Shown here piece after piece: positions 1-5,809 of a DNA stretch of 5,809 nt. Position numbers and translations under genes: made by a program. The stretch's first letter is position 1. Each line of letters starts with the position of its first letter. The notes under the pieces were generated by a model. The model had not been told where the DNA came from. It did not search any database and saw nothing but the letters and a program-made list of their open reading frames with translations. The stretch comes from Deltaproteobacteria bacterium (GTDB lineage: Bacteria; Desulfobacterota; Syntrophia; Syntrophales; UBA2210): the NCBI GenBank assembly GCA_016935875.1, contig JAFGQD010000011.1, positions 1-5,809 on the forward strand. Reading direction: 5' to 3'.

Positions 1-1103
1 CTGGCTTCGCTAACGCGTTCTCTCTTATTTGAATGCATTTTCAGAAGTCTGGAGACCTTCTCTTTTTTCCCCTTGCTTGCGTTATATATATCCTCCCCAG
101 CCTTTATCTTGCCGGAATAGATCCTCATATACGTAATTTTTCTTCCCTCATCCAGCATTACTTTGAATGCAAGCGCTGCGAGCGGATCTTTCGCATTGCT
201 GCGACGCTTTTCAATAGTGTTAGTTTCAGGATTGATGCCTTCAACGGGCGGTATGTCTTCAGGAGATGGCAGGAAATTGGCAATGGCATCAAGGATCGGT
301 TGAATTCCCTTATTCCGCAGGGCCGTGCCGCACAAGACGGGCACCACTTTTAGGAGAAGAGTCGTATTCCTGATCGATTCAATAATCTCTTTTTCAGTGA
401 TCTCGATCCCCTCTAAATATTTTTCAGCGATACTGTCATCGATCTCCGCGAGTGTTTCGATGAGTTTCTCGCGGTATTTTTCTGTTTCAGTCAGCATATC
501 GGAAGGGATGTCAGAAGCTTCATATGACAGCCCCAGACTATCTTCATCCCAAGTGATCAGCTTGTGCCCGATAAGATCAATCACTCCATGAAATGTTTCA
601 TTCTTACTATAGGGTATTTGAATGGGAAGGGGTATGGAATTGAATCTTTTCCCCATCGTGTTTATCGTGCCATAATAATCCGCACCCACCCTGTCCATCT
701 TGTTGATGAATGCTATCTTGGGAACGCCGTATTTGTCCGCCTGATGCCATACGGTTTCCGATTGTGGTTCGACTCCTCCAACGGCGCAAAACACTGCCAG
801 CACTCCATCCAGAACCCTGAGAGATCGTTCAACCTCTATGGTGAAGTCTACATGCCCCGGGGTGTCAATGATATGTATTTCATTATCCTTCCAGTGGCAG
901 GTAGTGACTGCGGAGGTAATGGTTATTCCCCGTTCCTGCTCCTGCGCCATCCAGTCCATAACCGCCTCACCGTCATGCACCTCTCCCAGTTTGTAGGTTT
1001 TGCCGGTGTAATAGAGAATCCTCTCCGTTACGGTTGTCTTTCCCGCGTCGATATGAGCAACGATCCCTATATTTCTTATTTTTGAAAGTTTTGAGGCAGC
1101 CAT
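1..1103 (-). CDS. fusA: Translation elongation factor G, N-terminal part (truncated by window edge)
   Basis: EF-G is the cytoplasmic GTPase that drives translocation of tRNA and mRNA on the ribosome. The first 367 residues are present and stay in one open frame to base 3; the remainder of the usual roughly 690 residues lies beyond the left edge. The G domain is complete: P-loop AHIDAGKT (16-23), switch I region ending QERGITITSA (56-65), DTPGH (80-84) with the catalytic His84, NKMD (134-137) and the G5-like CGTALRNKGIQ (258-268). Domain II follows from about 306, with RIYSGKIKAGE at 327-337 and MHSNKRE at 356-362. The ATG at 1103 lies 12 nt after the GerMN stop, with only a weak Shine-Dalgarno, so translational coupling is likely. 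The usual upstream partners rpsL and rpsG are absent. The gene could therefore be a second EF-G paralogue rather than the main str-operon copy; the visible part cannot settle this. The family call is certain, the symbol less so. Confidence 0.96.
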   Translation of the reverse strand, partial: MAASKLSKIRNIGIVAHIDAGKTTVTERILYYTGKTYKLGEVHDGEAVMDWMAQEQERGITITSAVTTCHWKDNEIHIIDTPGHVDFTIEVERSLRVLDGVLAVFCAVGGVEPQSETVWHQADKYGVPKIAFINKMDRVGADYYGTINTMGKRFNSIPLPIQIPYSKNETFHGVIDLIGHKLITWDEDSLGLSYEASDIPSDMLTETEKYREKLIETLAEIDDSIAEKYLEGIEITEKEIIESIRNTTLLLKVVPVLCGTALRNKGIQPILDAIANFLPSPEDIPPVEGINPETNTIEKRRSNAKDPLAALAFKVMLDEGRKITYMRIYSGKIKAGEDIYNASKGKKEKVSRLLKMHSNKRERVSEA

Positions 1104-1115
1104 ATTATTGTGTCT

Positions 1116-1733
1116 TTAAGAATGTTTTTCTACTAGTAATTCTCTGTTTAGCTCGAAGGGTTTGTCTGTGTCTATGTGGCCCCGTATCGTTTTCAGATCA
1201 TTGCCATCTACCAGCAGTTTTACCTTCTTGACGGACGGCACGTTAATGGTAATGGTATTGGTCAGTGAGTATATGGTCATCATCTCACTGGCGCTTCCTC
1301 CGGGATGAAGGTCAATCAGGTTCTTGCCGAAATCTATATACGCTATTCCATCCTTCACGTTGACTCCCCTGAGATCCGTATCTTTTGGGAGTGTTTCTAC
1401 CAGATCGGTGTTAGGTCCGCCAATGAGCGCAACTACCAGTTCTCTCACAGAATCGTTGAGGGATTTTCTCTTTGTGATGTACCTGTTTTCCGGGATAAGG
1501 AATCGTTCGTTGAGATCAGAAAAATACAGTTTCACCTCTTGTTTTTCTTCCTTTGCCATAGAGACTCGCTTGCCGTCGGCAGGGGGATATATATAATCGA
1601 ACAGAGAGAGAAAAAAGAAAACAAGAAACCCCACACCAATCAGGGTGAATAATAAGAGATAAAATATCCTGGTGTTCTTCTTTTTCTGTTTTGCCTGTAT
1701 CTGGATGGATTTTGTCTTTTTCTTGGATCCCAT
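1116..1733 (-). CDS. Membrane-anchored GerMN-domain protein
   Basis: This 205-residue protein begins with a very basic cytoplasmic segment (residues 1-22, many Lys), followed by one hydrophobic membrane helix at about 23-45. It has no signal-peptidase site, so it is predicted to be anchored N-in with the rest outside the inner membrane. Residues about 67-190 resemble the GerMN domain: EVKLYFSD at 66-73, SVRELVVALIGGP at 95-107, ETLPKDT at 113-119, AYIDFG at 131-136, and a final strand region VKLLVDGND at 171-179. GerMN domains occur in the sporulation protein GerM and in lipoproteins such as LpqB; their molecular role is not well established, so none is assigned here. The ATG is preceded by AGAGGA (bases 1750-1745) at 11 nt spacing. 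It is followed by EF-G after 12 nt, which suggests cotranscription. The assignment to the family is fairly secure; function is unknown. Confidence 0.88.
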   Translation of the reverse strand: MGSKKKTKSIQIQAKQKKKNTRIFYLLLFTLIGVGFLVFFFLSLFDYIYPPADGKRVSMAKEEKQEVKLYFSDLNERFLIPENRYITKRKSLNDSVRELVVALIGGPNTDLVETLPKDTDLRGVNVKDGIAYIDFGKNLIDLHPGGSASEMMTIYSLTNTITINVPSVKKVKLLVDGNDLKTIRGHIDTDKPFELNRELLVEKHS

Positions 1734-1767
1734 AACAATTCTATTCCTCTATTGAAAAGTGCGCCAA

Positions 1768-1795
1768 ATCTAAGGTAAAATTTGTGTCCTGTCAA
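1768..1795 (-). promoter_or_regulatory. Putative sigma-70 type promoter for the GerMN / EF-G unit
   Basis: On the minus strand a perfect -35 hexamer TTGACA (1795-1790) is followed after 16 nt by TTAGAT (1773-1768), a fair -10 element. Transcription would start near base 1761, leaving a leader of about 27 nt that contains the AGAGGA ribosome site. The 199-nt gap it sits in is by far the longest between the minus-strand genes, which supports a separate transcription start here. Called by eye only. Confidence 0.5.
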
Positions 1796-1815
1796 GATAA
1801 GAAAACAAAGAACCG

Positions 1816-1836
1816 TCAACTATTCAGAATTGTTGA
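1816..1836. repeat. Operator-like imperfect palindrome upstream of the GerMN promoter
   Basis: Two 10-base arms, TCAACTATTC and GAATTGTTGA, flank a single central A and are complementary except at one position. The axis is about 31 bases upstream of the putative -35 element. The absence of a loop and the AT richness argue against a terminator hairpin and favour a protein-binding site, but a chance palindrome in AT-rich DNA is possible. The rest of the 1734-1932 gap shows no small ORF with a ribosome site and no clear GC-rich hairpin with a T run after the TPR gene. Confidence 0.3.
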
Positions 1837-1932
1837 TATCTTGTCCGGATTGGGATGATATGGAAACAACAATTTCAATTGCGACGATTCATAACATACT
1901 TCTACGAATTAGAATTTTGACATAACGCAGAT

Positions 1933-2706
1933 TTACGGTGAGATAGAGTCCAGTTTTTCCTTTGCTTTTAATCCGAACACCGATTCCGGGTTGAATTCAG
2001 CAACGGATCTCAGTTCCGCGACTGCCTTTTCTCTGTTTCCCCCTTCAAGGTAGCTTATTCCCAGCCAGTATCGTGATTCAATCATACCGGGCGCCATATC
2101 AATAGCTTTTTTCAGGTGGTATATTGCCTTGTTGATGTTACGCTCAGCAAGATACGCAATTCCCATGTTTTTCTGGATGAGCGGAAGTATTATCGTGCCT
2201 GGTTCTCTCTTGAGTGCCGCTTCATATTTTATGAGAGCGGTCCTGTAATCTTTTTTTTGGTAGTATGCCCAGCCGATGTTGTTCAGCGCTATAGCCGGGG
2301 TTTCATAGAATACATTCGAAAGGGACAGGTCAAATTCCTCGATTGCCTTGTCATACAGTCCCTCTTCCAGATATATGGTTCCCATATAGTTGCTTGCTTC
2401 CGAATAATCGGGTTTTATGGACAGAGCCTTTTGGAATTCCCTCTTTGCTTCTTCTTTCATCCCGCTTCCGTAATACGAAAGGCCGGTATAGTAGCGTATC
2501 TCCGCATCATCCGGGGAAAGCTGCTGCGCAGCAAGGAACTCCCTTAGAGCCGGGGAGTATTGCCCCGATTTAAGATAGGCAGTGCCCATATTGACATGAG
2601 TGGCGGCCCGCTCTCTGCTTTGAGAGCTTGTGGCGCAGCCTGAGAAAACTATCATGCAGATTATCACTGACAGAAGGATCGAGTTCTCGATTGTTTTGAT
2701 TTTCAT
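1933..2706 (-). CDS. TPR-repeat lipoprotein (PilF/PilW-like or related)
   Basis: A 257-residue envelope protein. Residues 1-23 form a signal peptide with a hydrophobic core (10-21) ending in FSGC, so Cys24 is the probable lipidated residue; Phe at -3 is slightly atypical of a lipobox. Ala follows the Cys. Six consecutive tetratricopeptide repeats fill the mature part, at roughly 34-67, 68-101, 102-135, 137-170, 174-207 and 208-241, with typical G-x-x-Y / A-x-x-x-F or A-L signatures and Pro at most repeat ends. The helical array is expected to act as a protein-binding scaffold. Type IV pilus pilotins (PilF/PilW) have this layout, but many other TPR lipoproteins do too, and no pilus gene is adjacent, so no symbol is given. 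The start at 2706 is preferred over an in-frame ATG at 2736 because it gives a conventional signal peptide, has AGGGG 7 nt upstream, and avoids overlap with the HD gene. A run of eight A on the coding strand (2258-2251) leaves the frame intact. Confidence 0.9.
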   Translation of the reverse strand: MKIKTIENSILLSVIICMIVFSGCATSSQSRERAATHVNMGTAYLKSGQYSPALREFLAAQQLSPDDAEIRYYTGLSYYGSGMKEEAKREFQKALSIKPDYSEASNYMGTIYLEEGLYDKAIEEFDLSLSNVFYETPAIALNNIGWAYYQKKDYRTALIKYEAALKREPGTIILPLIQKNMGIAYLAERNINKAIYHLKKAIDMAPGMIESRYWLGISYLEGGNREKAVAELRSVAEFNPESVFGLKAKEKLDSISP

Positions 2707-2713
2707 CAGATGG

Positions 2714-2718
2714 CCCCT
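2714..2718 (-). promoter_or_regulatory. Ribosome binding site fixing the TPR lipoprotein start
   Basis: AGGGG lies 7 nt upstream of the ATG at 2706 and overlaps the TAG stop of the preceding HD gene (2719-2717). This supports the shorter start and suggests translational coupling, since a ribosome ending the HD gene stops on this site. Confidence 0.7.
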
Positions 2719-3295
2719 ATCTGTTGTTATTTGCATTTACCCACCAGTCACTTTTATCCTTGAACCACCATTCGGATGAATCGGTTTCTGCTATAGCCAC
2801 TGCCAGCTTTTTCGCGGTCTCTGTACAGAGTCTTTTTACAGCAAACCCTATCCAATCTTTGCTGTACTTGTTGCCAAGATCCCCGTATTCCTTCAGTTGA
2901 AGGATCAGTGCCAGCTGGTCGGCATCATGCGCCAAAAGAGACTCTCTGGTTTTTTTTTCGTTGAATTCATTTATGGCGCATCGTATTTCCTCTCCAAAAA
3001 AGAGGGTTTTCGCAAGTTCATCAACCGCTTTCTTTTCGTCCACATCTACATATTTTTTATTAACGTAGTTCATGTCGCCGGTTCTTGTCTCCGGGAGATC
3101 GTGAACCAGGCATAGTTTCAGGACCCTCGATTCATCCGCTTCAGGCTCCAGTTTGCACAGGGTATAGCCGATGAAGATCGTTCGAAGTACATGTTCCGCC
3201 ACGGATTCGCAGCCGGATCCCAGAAACTGAAAGCCCGATCTCGGCGTTTTTTGTAGCATTCCCGCTTCGAACAGAAAATTTGCTATATTCTTCAT
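2717..3295 (-). CDS. HD-domain phosphohydrolase, YfbR/HDDC2-like (probable 5'-nucleotidase)
   Basis: A 192-residue soluble protein, the usual length for the YfbR/HDDC2 group, whose characterised member E. coli YfbR removes the 5' phosphate from deoxynucleoside monophosphates. The metal-binding HD signature is complete: His35 in SVAEHVLRT (31-39), His65-Asp66 in LVHDLPETRTGD (63-74), and Asp126 in AHDADQL (122-128). Glu69 and Asp74 match the positions of catalytic and substrate-contacting residues of YfbR, and Arg19 in TPRSGF (17-22) matches its phosphate-contacting Arg. The Trp that follows that Arg in E. coli YfbR is Ser20 here, so substrate preference may differ. The Trp-rich C-terminus (WWF 176-178, WWV 184-186) is also seen in relatives. 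ATG follows the stop of the 68-residue gene by one base, with AAGGA at 5 nt spacing inside that gene, so the two are translationally coupled. Exact nucleotide substrate is inference. Confidence 0.9.
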   Translation of the reverse strand: MKNIANFLFEAGMLQKTPRSGFQFLGSGCESVAEHVLRTIFIGYTLCKLEPEADESRVLKLCLVHDLPETRTGDMNYVNKKYVDVDEKKAVDELAKTLFFGEEIRCAINEFNEKKTRESLLAHDADQLALILQLKEYGDLGNKYSKDWIGFAVKRLCTETAKKLAVAIAETDSSEWWFKDKSDWWVNANNNR

Positions 3296-3296
3296 G

Positions 3297-3503
3297 TCAA
3301 TCCTTCTTAAGTGTCTTGATCCGGTTTTCCATCATATCGTAGATCTTTCTTATCTCTAACTGGAGGGATGCAATTCCGTCAGGTTTCATGGACACCACTT
3401 TGCCGAGTCGTTCATGCCAGTATTGGACCACGGATATCTCATTCTCTTTTATCTTCTTTTCAACCTTTTTTTGAAATTCTCTCAAAAAGTCGGGATCAAC
3501 CAT
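3297..3503 (-). CDS. Small uncharacterised helical protein (68 residues)
   Basis: I do not recognise this family. The 68 residues are highly charged and predicted mostly helical: a Lys/Glu-rich amphipathic N-terminal helix (about 4-22), a middle stretch with QYWHERLGK (27-35), a Pro-Asp-Gly turn at 41-43, and a second amphipathic helix (44-66) with hydrophobic residues at heptad-like spacing that could form a coiled coil. There is no signal peptide or membrane segment, so it should be cytoplasmic. It is supported as a real gene by a strong Shine-Dalgarno (GGGAGG, 3518-3513, 9 nt before the ATG) and by its stop lying one base from the HD gene start, in step with the operon. The tight coupling suggests a role linked to the HD phosphohydrolase, perhaps as a partner, but that is inference. 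Its translation may be controlled by the inverted repeat just upstream. Confidence 0.75.
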   Translation of the reverse strand: MVDPDFLREFQKKVEKKIKENEISVVQYWHERLGKVVSMKPDGIASLQLEIRKIYDMMENRIKTLKKD

Positions 3504-3514
3504 GTCGAGCTTCC

Positions 3515-3581
3515 TCCCTGTTTCAAGGAATTATTGATTGTCCTGAACCATATATCATTTGAGTTTCAGTTGCAACAGGGA
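3515..3581 (-). promoter_or_regulatory. Possible Shine-Dalgarno-sequestering stem between MBL and 68-residue genes
   Basis: In the minus-strand transcript, TCCCTGTT (3581-3574), immediately after the MBL stop codon, is perfectly complementary to AACAGGGA (3522-3515), which contains most of the Shine-Dalgarno of the 68-residue gene. The arms are 8 bp with a 51-nt loop, and a weaker inner CTGAA/TTCAG pairing is possible. A ribosome terminating on the MBL gene would cover the first arm and free the ribosome site, giving translational coupling across the 78-nt gap. The pairing is seen in the sequence; its formation and role are inferred, and the loop is long. Confidence 0.35.
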
Positions 3582-4469
3582 CTATACAAGAGAATATCTA
3601 TCTTCTTCGGCGTTTACGACTTTCCTTTTTATCAGGCGATCCAGGTGTTTCTCAATCATTCCCTTTTCGCCGAATTCAAAAAAGTCCCTCGGTTCCCTCG
3701 GTTTCTTATAGATAATCCATTGATTGACGATCTCACTTAATGTCCTTGGTTTTTCGAGAAAGGTCAACAAGGTATTTTCTCTCTGGTTTATTATTTCAAG
3801 ATAGCCCTCTGCCAGTTCCGTAATGTCCCCCTCTATAATGCCTGCCTCGTGGGAAGTGATGAATATCCTTGCGGGGATCTTCAATAATTTATGGAGAGAT
3901 TCGATGGTCTGGTCTATGTCGGAAACCCTGTCGCCATACCAGGGACCAAAGGCTGTCATATCCAGGTCCCCCAGAAAGAGCACACCCTCTTCCGGAAAGA
4001 AGAAAGTTGAGTGTCCTATGGTGTGGCCGGGGGTATGGATTATGTGAACGGTTGTATCGCCGAAATTCAGGAGGTCTCCATCTCTGAATTCAAGGTCCGG
4101 GGTACGTTCCCTGTAGTGAAAATGATTCACGAGAAGATCACGCCACGTGTGTTCCAGGGTTGTTCCCAGAAGTCCATAGGAATCGAGGAGCCTCTCTATG
4201 GACTTGAAGCAGGGTGCTTCATCTTCGTGTACATACAGTCTTGCTTCCGGAAACAGGTAATTAAAAGAGATGTGATCTTCATGGTAATGCGAATTTATAA
4301 TGATGTCGATCCCCATTTCCATGTCAAATTTCTTCAACAGTCTCTCGTCAGAACCGGGATCTATAACCACTTTTTCTTTATCATCAATACAGAGAGAATT
4401 GCAGAAGGGGTATCTTCCCCCGTTCAACCCCTGTATGAAGGTAAGGCGGCCAAATTTCTTTTCATTCAT
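3582..4469 (-). CDS. MBL-fold metallo-hydrolase with C-terminal winged-helix-like region
   Basis: A 295-residue cytoplasmic enzyme of the metallo-beta-lactamase superfamily. The metal ligands are all present: SHYHEDH (60-66, supplying His61, His63, Asp65 and His66), His149 in HTPGHT (145-150), Asp168 in GDLDMT (167-172) and His207 in TSHEAG (205-210). An early DPG (37-39) closes the first beta hairpin. This is the glyoxalase II-like pattern for a two-metal site. After the catalytic domain (about 1-215), the tail at about 217-295 is helical and ends in KHLDRLIKRKVV (274-285), resembling the winged helix found after the MBL domain in LACTB2-type proteins. Substrate cannot be read from sequence: thioesters, lactones, phosphodiesters and RNA are all known in the superfamily. 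The ATG at 4469 has only a weak ribosome site. It is the first minus-strand gene after the divergent promoter region and probably heads the cluster below it, though a 78-nt gap separates it from the next gene. Confidence 0.92.
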   Translation of the reverse strand: MNEKKFGRLTFIQGLNGGRYPFCNSLCIDDKEKVVIDPGSDERLLKKFDMEMGIDIIINSHYHEDHISFNYLFPEARLYVHEDEAPCFKSIERLLDSYGLLGTTLEHTWRDLLVNHFHYRERTPDLEFRDGDLLNFGDTTVHIIHTPGHTIGHSTFFFPEEGVLFLGDLDMTAFGPWYGDRVSDIDQTIESLHKLLKIPARIFITSHEAGIIEGDITELAEGYLEIINQRENTLLTFLEKPRTLSEIVNQWIIYKKPREPRDFFEFGEKGMIEKHLDRLIKRKVVNAEEDRYSLV

Positions 4470-4529
4470 TTACAGCATCCATATTTTTATTCCTGAATAA
4501 ATCTGTTAGGGTACATATAACGAAACCCT

Positions 4530-4556
4530 TGTATATGAAGTTTTTAAAAGTGTCAA
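4530..4556 (-). promoter_or_regulatory. Putative promoter for the MBL gene cluster
   Basis: On the minus strand a perfect TTGACA (4556-4551) is followed by TATACA (4535-4530) at a short 15-nt spacing; a 17-nt spacing would give the poorer TACAAG (4533-4528). The leader to the MBL ATG would be about 55 nt. The -35 match is strong but the spacing makes the call tentative. Confidence 0.4.
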
Positions 4557-4599
4557 ATGAACGGGCACCACTCCAGGTAGGACTATAAGATTTCTCGAT

Positions 4600-4628
4600 T
4601 TGACTTTTGGGTGTTATGTATATATAAA
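4600..4628 (+). promoter_or_regulatory. Putative sigma-70 type promoter for the LysM gene
   Basis: TTGACT (4600-4605), a 17-nt spacer and TATAAA (4623-4628) form a near-consensus promoter. The predicted start near 4635 leaves a leader of about 21 nt containing the AAGGGA ribosome site (4643-4648), placed 7 nt before the ATG. The remaining bases of the 4470-4655 divergent region hold no convincing gene. Confidence 0.6.
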
Positions 4629-4655
4629 AAGCAATCTTGCCTAAGGGAAATTTCA

Positions 4656-5809
4656 ATGATTAAATGGGGTTTATCAAGCTGTCTTCTTGTGATCATATTG
4701 TTTCTTGTTCTGACTGATCCACAGATTGCGCTTTCCAAAGAAGACACAGCCTATATTTCATTCAAAAGAGTGGGTGTTTCAAAAGATCAATCCGATGCGT
4801 ATATTGTGAAGAAGAATGAATGGTTGTTTGATATCATTCAGCGAAGATACCAGGTTTCAAAAAGTGAGGTTCTCAGAATCTTGGAACTGGTGAAAAACTT
4901 TAACCCTCAACTGAAGGATCTGGATGCCATATATCCCGGGCAGAAATTACTCCTCCCCAAAAAAAGATCCTCAGAGGCATTGAGTACCACGGGTACCACG
5001 AATCAAGCCTCCGGTGTGCTTTCCGAGGAGAAGAGAGAAGATATCATCCTGAAATATGTTATAAAAAGAGGAGATAATGTCTCTGGTATCATCCGCAAAA
5101 AGTATGGTGGTTCTCGCGGGAAGATTTACAGAATGTTGGAACGTGTAAGGCTTCTCAACCCAATGATCAGGAATCTGGACAGAATATATCCCGGACAGAC
5201 GTTGCACCTCCCTCCTGCAACCCAAGAGATGGCACCATTACCTGATATAAGCAGTGATGGTATTACCATACCTGAATATAAGATACTGCCCGTTATAAGC
5301 CATATCGTAGGTAGGATGTATGGCGTGATCATAACGGATGGGAATTACTGTATTCCCATACCTCCTTCAGGCGAAGTGAAGATCGATTGTTCCAGAGTTC
5401 CTGTTATAGAGACACATGAGGGCAACACAATCCTGCTTGATCTGTCCAACAAAATACCTGCGGAGCTGAAAGGAGTTATAGAATCAACGTGGGAAAACTA
5501 CCGTGTGGTTAGTGTGAAGGAACGTGAGAAGATATCCACTATACTGGAGAGGATACTACATGATAGCGGTGTATATACTATGAAGGATGTCAACCAATAC
5601 AAAAAAATTGGCAGTACTCCGGCAACGAGGATTTTTGTTGAATGGCTCGTATCAAGAAAGTCGCAACCCAAGGAAACGGGAAATTACGTGTTTAATTTTG
5701 TAAGCGAATCCTCCCGGCTGCTTCCATCTCCAGTAAAGGCTTATGCGGACAAAGACGGTCTTGAGATAATTGAAATAATGGATGGTCTTGGCATAGCAGA
5801 AGACGGGGA
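4656..5809 (+). CDS. Secreted protein with two LysM repeats, C-terminus beyond window
   Basis: The frame is open from the ATG to the right edge (384 full codons). Residues 1 to about 25-27 are a signal peptide: Lys3, a hydrophobic core at 10-19 and small residues before Lys28, so the protein is exported. Two LysM-like modules follow, at 49-101 and 134-186, joined by a Ser/Thr-rich linker (105-123). They align without gaps over 53 residues with 22 identities by hand count, ending in IYPGQ at 92-96 and 177-181. LysM modules bind N-acetylglucosamine polymers, usually peptidoglycan, which places the protein in the cell wall or periplasm. Both are longer than the usual LysM because of an extended second helix region before the Asn-Pro. 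Residues from about 190 onwards form an unrecognised region; it has two Cys (in NYCIPIP and KIDCSRVP) that could pair. No hydrolase motif was recognised. It is divergent from the MBL gene, with its own promoter and a good ribosome site. Confidence 0.87.
   Translation, partial: MIKWGLSSCLLVIILFLVLTDPQIALSKEDTAYISFKRVGVSKDQSDAYIVKKNEWLFDIIQRRYQVSKSEVLRILELVKNFNPQLKDLDAIYPGQKLLLPKKRSSEALSTTGTTNQASGVLSEEKREDIILKYVIKRGDNVSGIIRKKYGGSRGKIYRMLERVRLLNPMIRNLDRIYPGQTLHLPPATQEMAPLPDISSDGITIPEYKILPVISHIVGRMYGVIITDGNYCIPIPPSGEVKIDCSRVPVIETHEGNTILLDLSNKIPAELKGVIESTWENYRVVSVKEREKISTILERILHDSGVYTMKDVNQYKKIGSTPATRIFVEWLVSRKSQPKETGNYVFNFVSESSRLLPSPVKAYADKDGLEIIEIMDGLGIAEDG

Noticed and set aside
33..1085. Several open frames on the plus strand (33-353, 325-591, 564-1085) and a short one on the minus strand (607-789)
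   Set aside because: All lie inside the EF-G gene, whose frame gives unmistakable GTPase motifs; none has a ribosome site or recognisable product.
1116..1733. GerMN domain taken as evidence of a spore former
   Set aside because: The domain occurs in non-sporulating bacteria and no other sporulation or germination gene is present.
1837..1932. Search for a rho-independent terminator after the TPR gene
   Set aside because: No GC-rich stem followed by a T run was found, so termination there is not called and read-through to the GerMN unit remains possible.
1933..2736. Longer form of the TPR lipoprotein starting at 2736
   Set aside because: It would overlap the HD gene by 20 bases and put ten polar residues before the signal peptide; the start at 2706 has AGGGG at 7 nt.
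2950..2958. Run of nine A on the coding strand of the HD gene, a possible slippage or phase-variation site
   Set aside because: The frame is intact and encodes an ordinary Glu-Lys-Lys-Thr stretch; there is no stimulatory hairpin or alternative product visible.
4462..4656. A 64-codon minus-strand frame in the divergent region, overlapping the MBL start by 8 bases
   Set aside because: It starts with TTG, has no ribosome site, spans both predicted promoters and shows no domain.
4971..5332. Minus-strand open frames within the LysM gene
   Set aside because: They are antisense to a continuous plus-strand frame with signal peptide, duplicated LysM modules and a good ribosome site.

Overview
The window looks like ordinary bacterial chromosome: moderate GC, dense coding, short gaps and good Shine-Dalgarno sites. 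A large membrane or lipoprotein complement, a LysM envelope protein, an EF-G outside an rpsL-rpsG context and a GerMN protein without sporulation genes nearby suggest a Gram-negative bacterium, perhaps Desulfobacterota/deltaproteobacterial or Nitrospirota-like. That placement is inference from gene content only; no rRNA or other marker is present.

Layout. Six genes lie on the minus strand and one on the plus strand, diverging from an intergenic region at 4470-4655. Read in the minus direction, the first cluster is: an MBL-fold hydrolase with a C-terminal winged-helix-like tail (4469-3582), a 68-residue uncharacterised helical protein (3503-3297), a YfbR/HDDC2-like HD phosphohydrolase (3295-2717) and a TPR lipoprotein (2706-1933). 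The last three are separated by 1 and 10 nt and are almost certainly one transcript. After a 199-nt gap with a plausible promoter comes a second unit: a membrane-anchored GerMN protein (1733-1116) and, 12 nt later, the N-terminal 367 residues of translation elongation factor G (1103 to beyond base 1). On the plus strand, a secreted protein with two LysM repeats and an unrecognised C-terminal region starts at 4656 and runs off the right edge.

How the genes fit together. The products fall into two themes: cell envelope (TPR lipoprotein, GerMN protein, LysM protein) and housekeeping hydrolysis or translation (MBL enzyme, HD nucleotidase, EF-G). No single pathway links them. No mobile element, CRISPR array, tRNA, rRNA or phage gene was seen. 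No clearly new system is evident. The points most worth a second look are a possible Shine-Dalgarno-sequestering inverted repeat between the MBL gene and the 68-residue gene, the unknown small protein itself, the EF-G/GerMN pairing, and the unassigned C-terminal region of the LysM protein.
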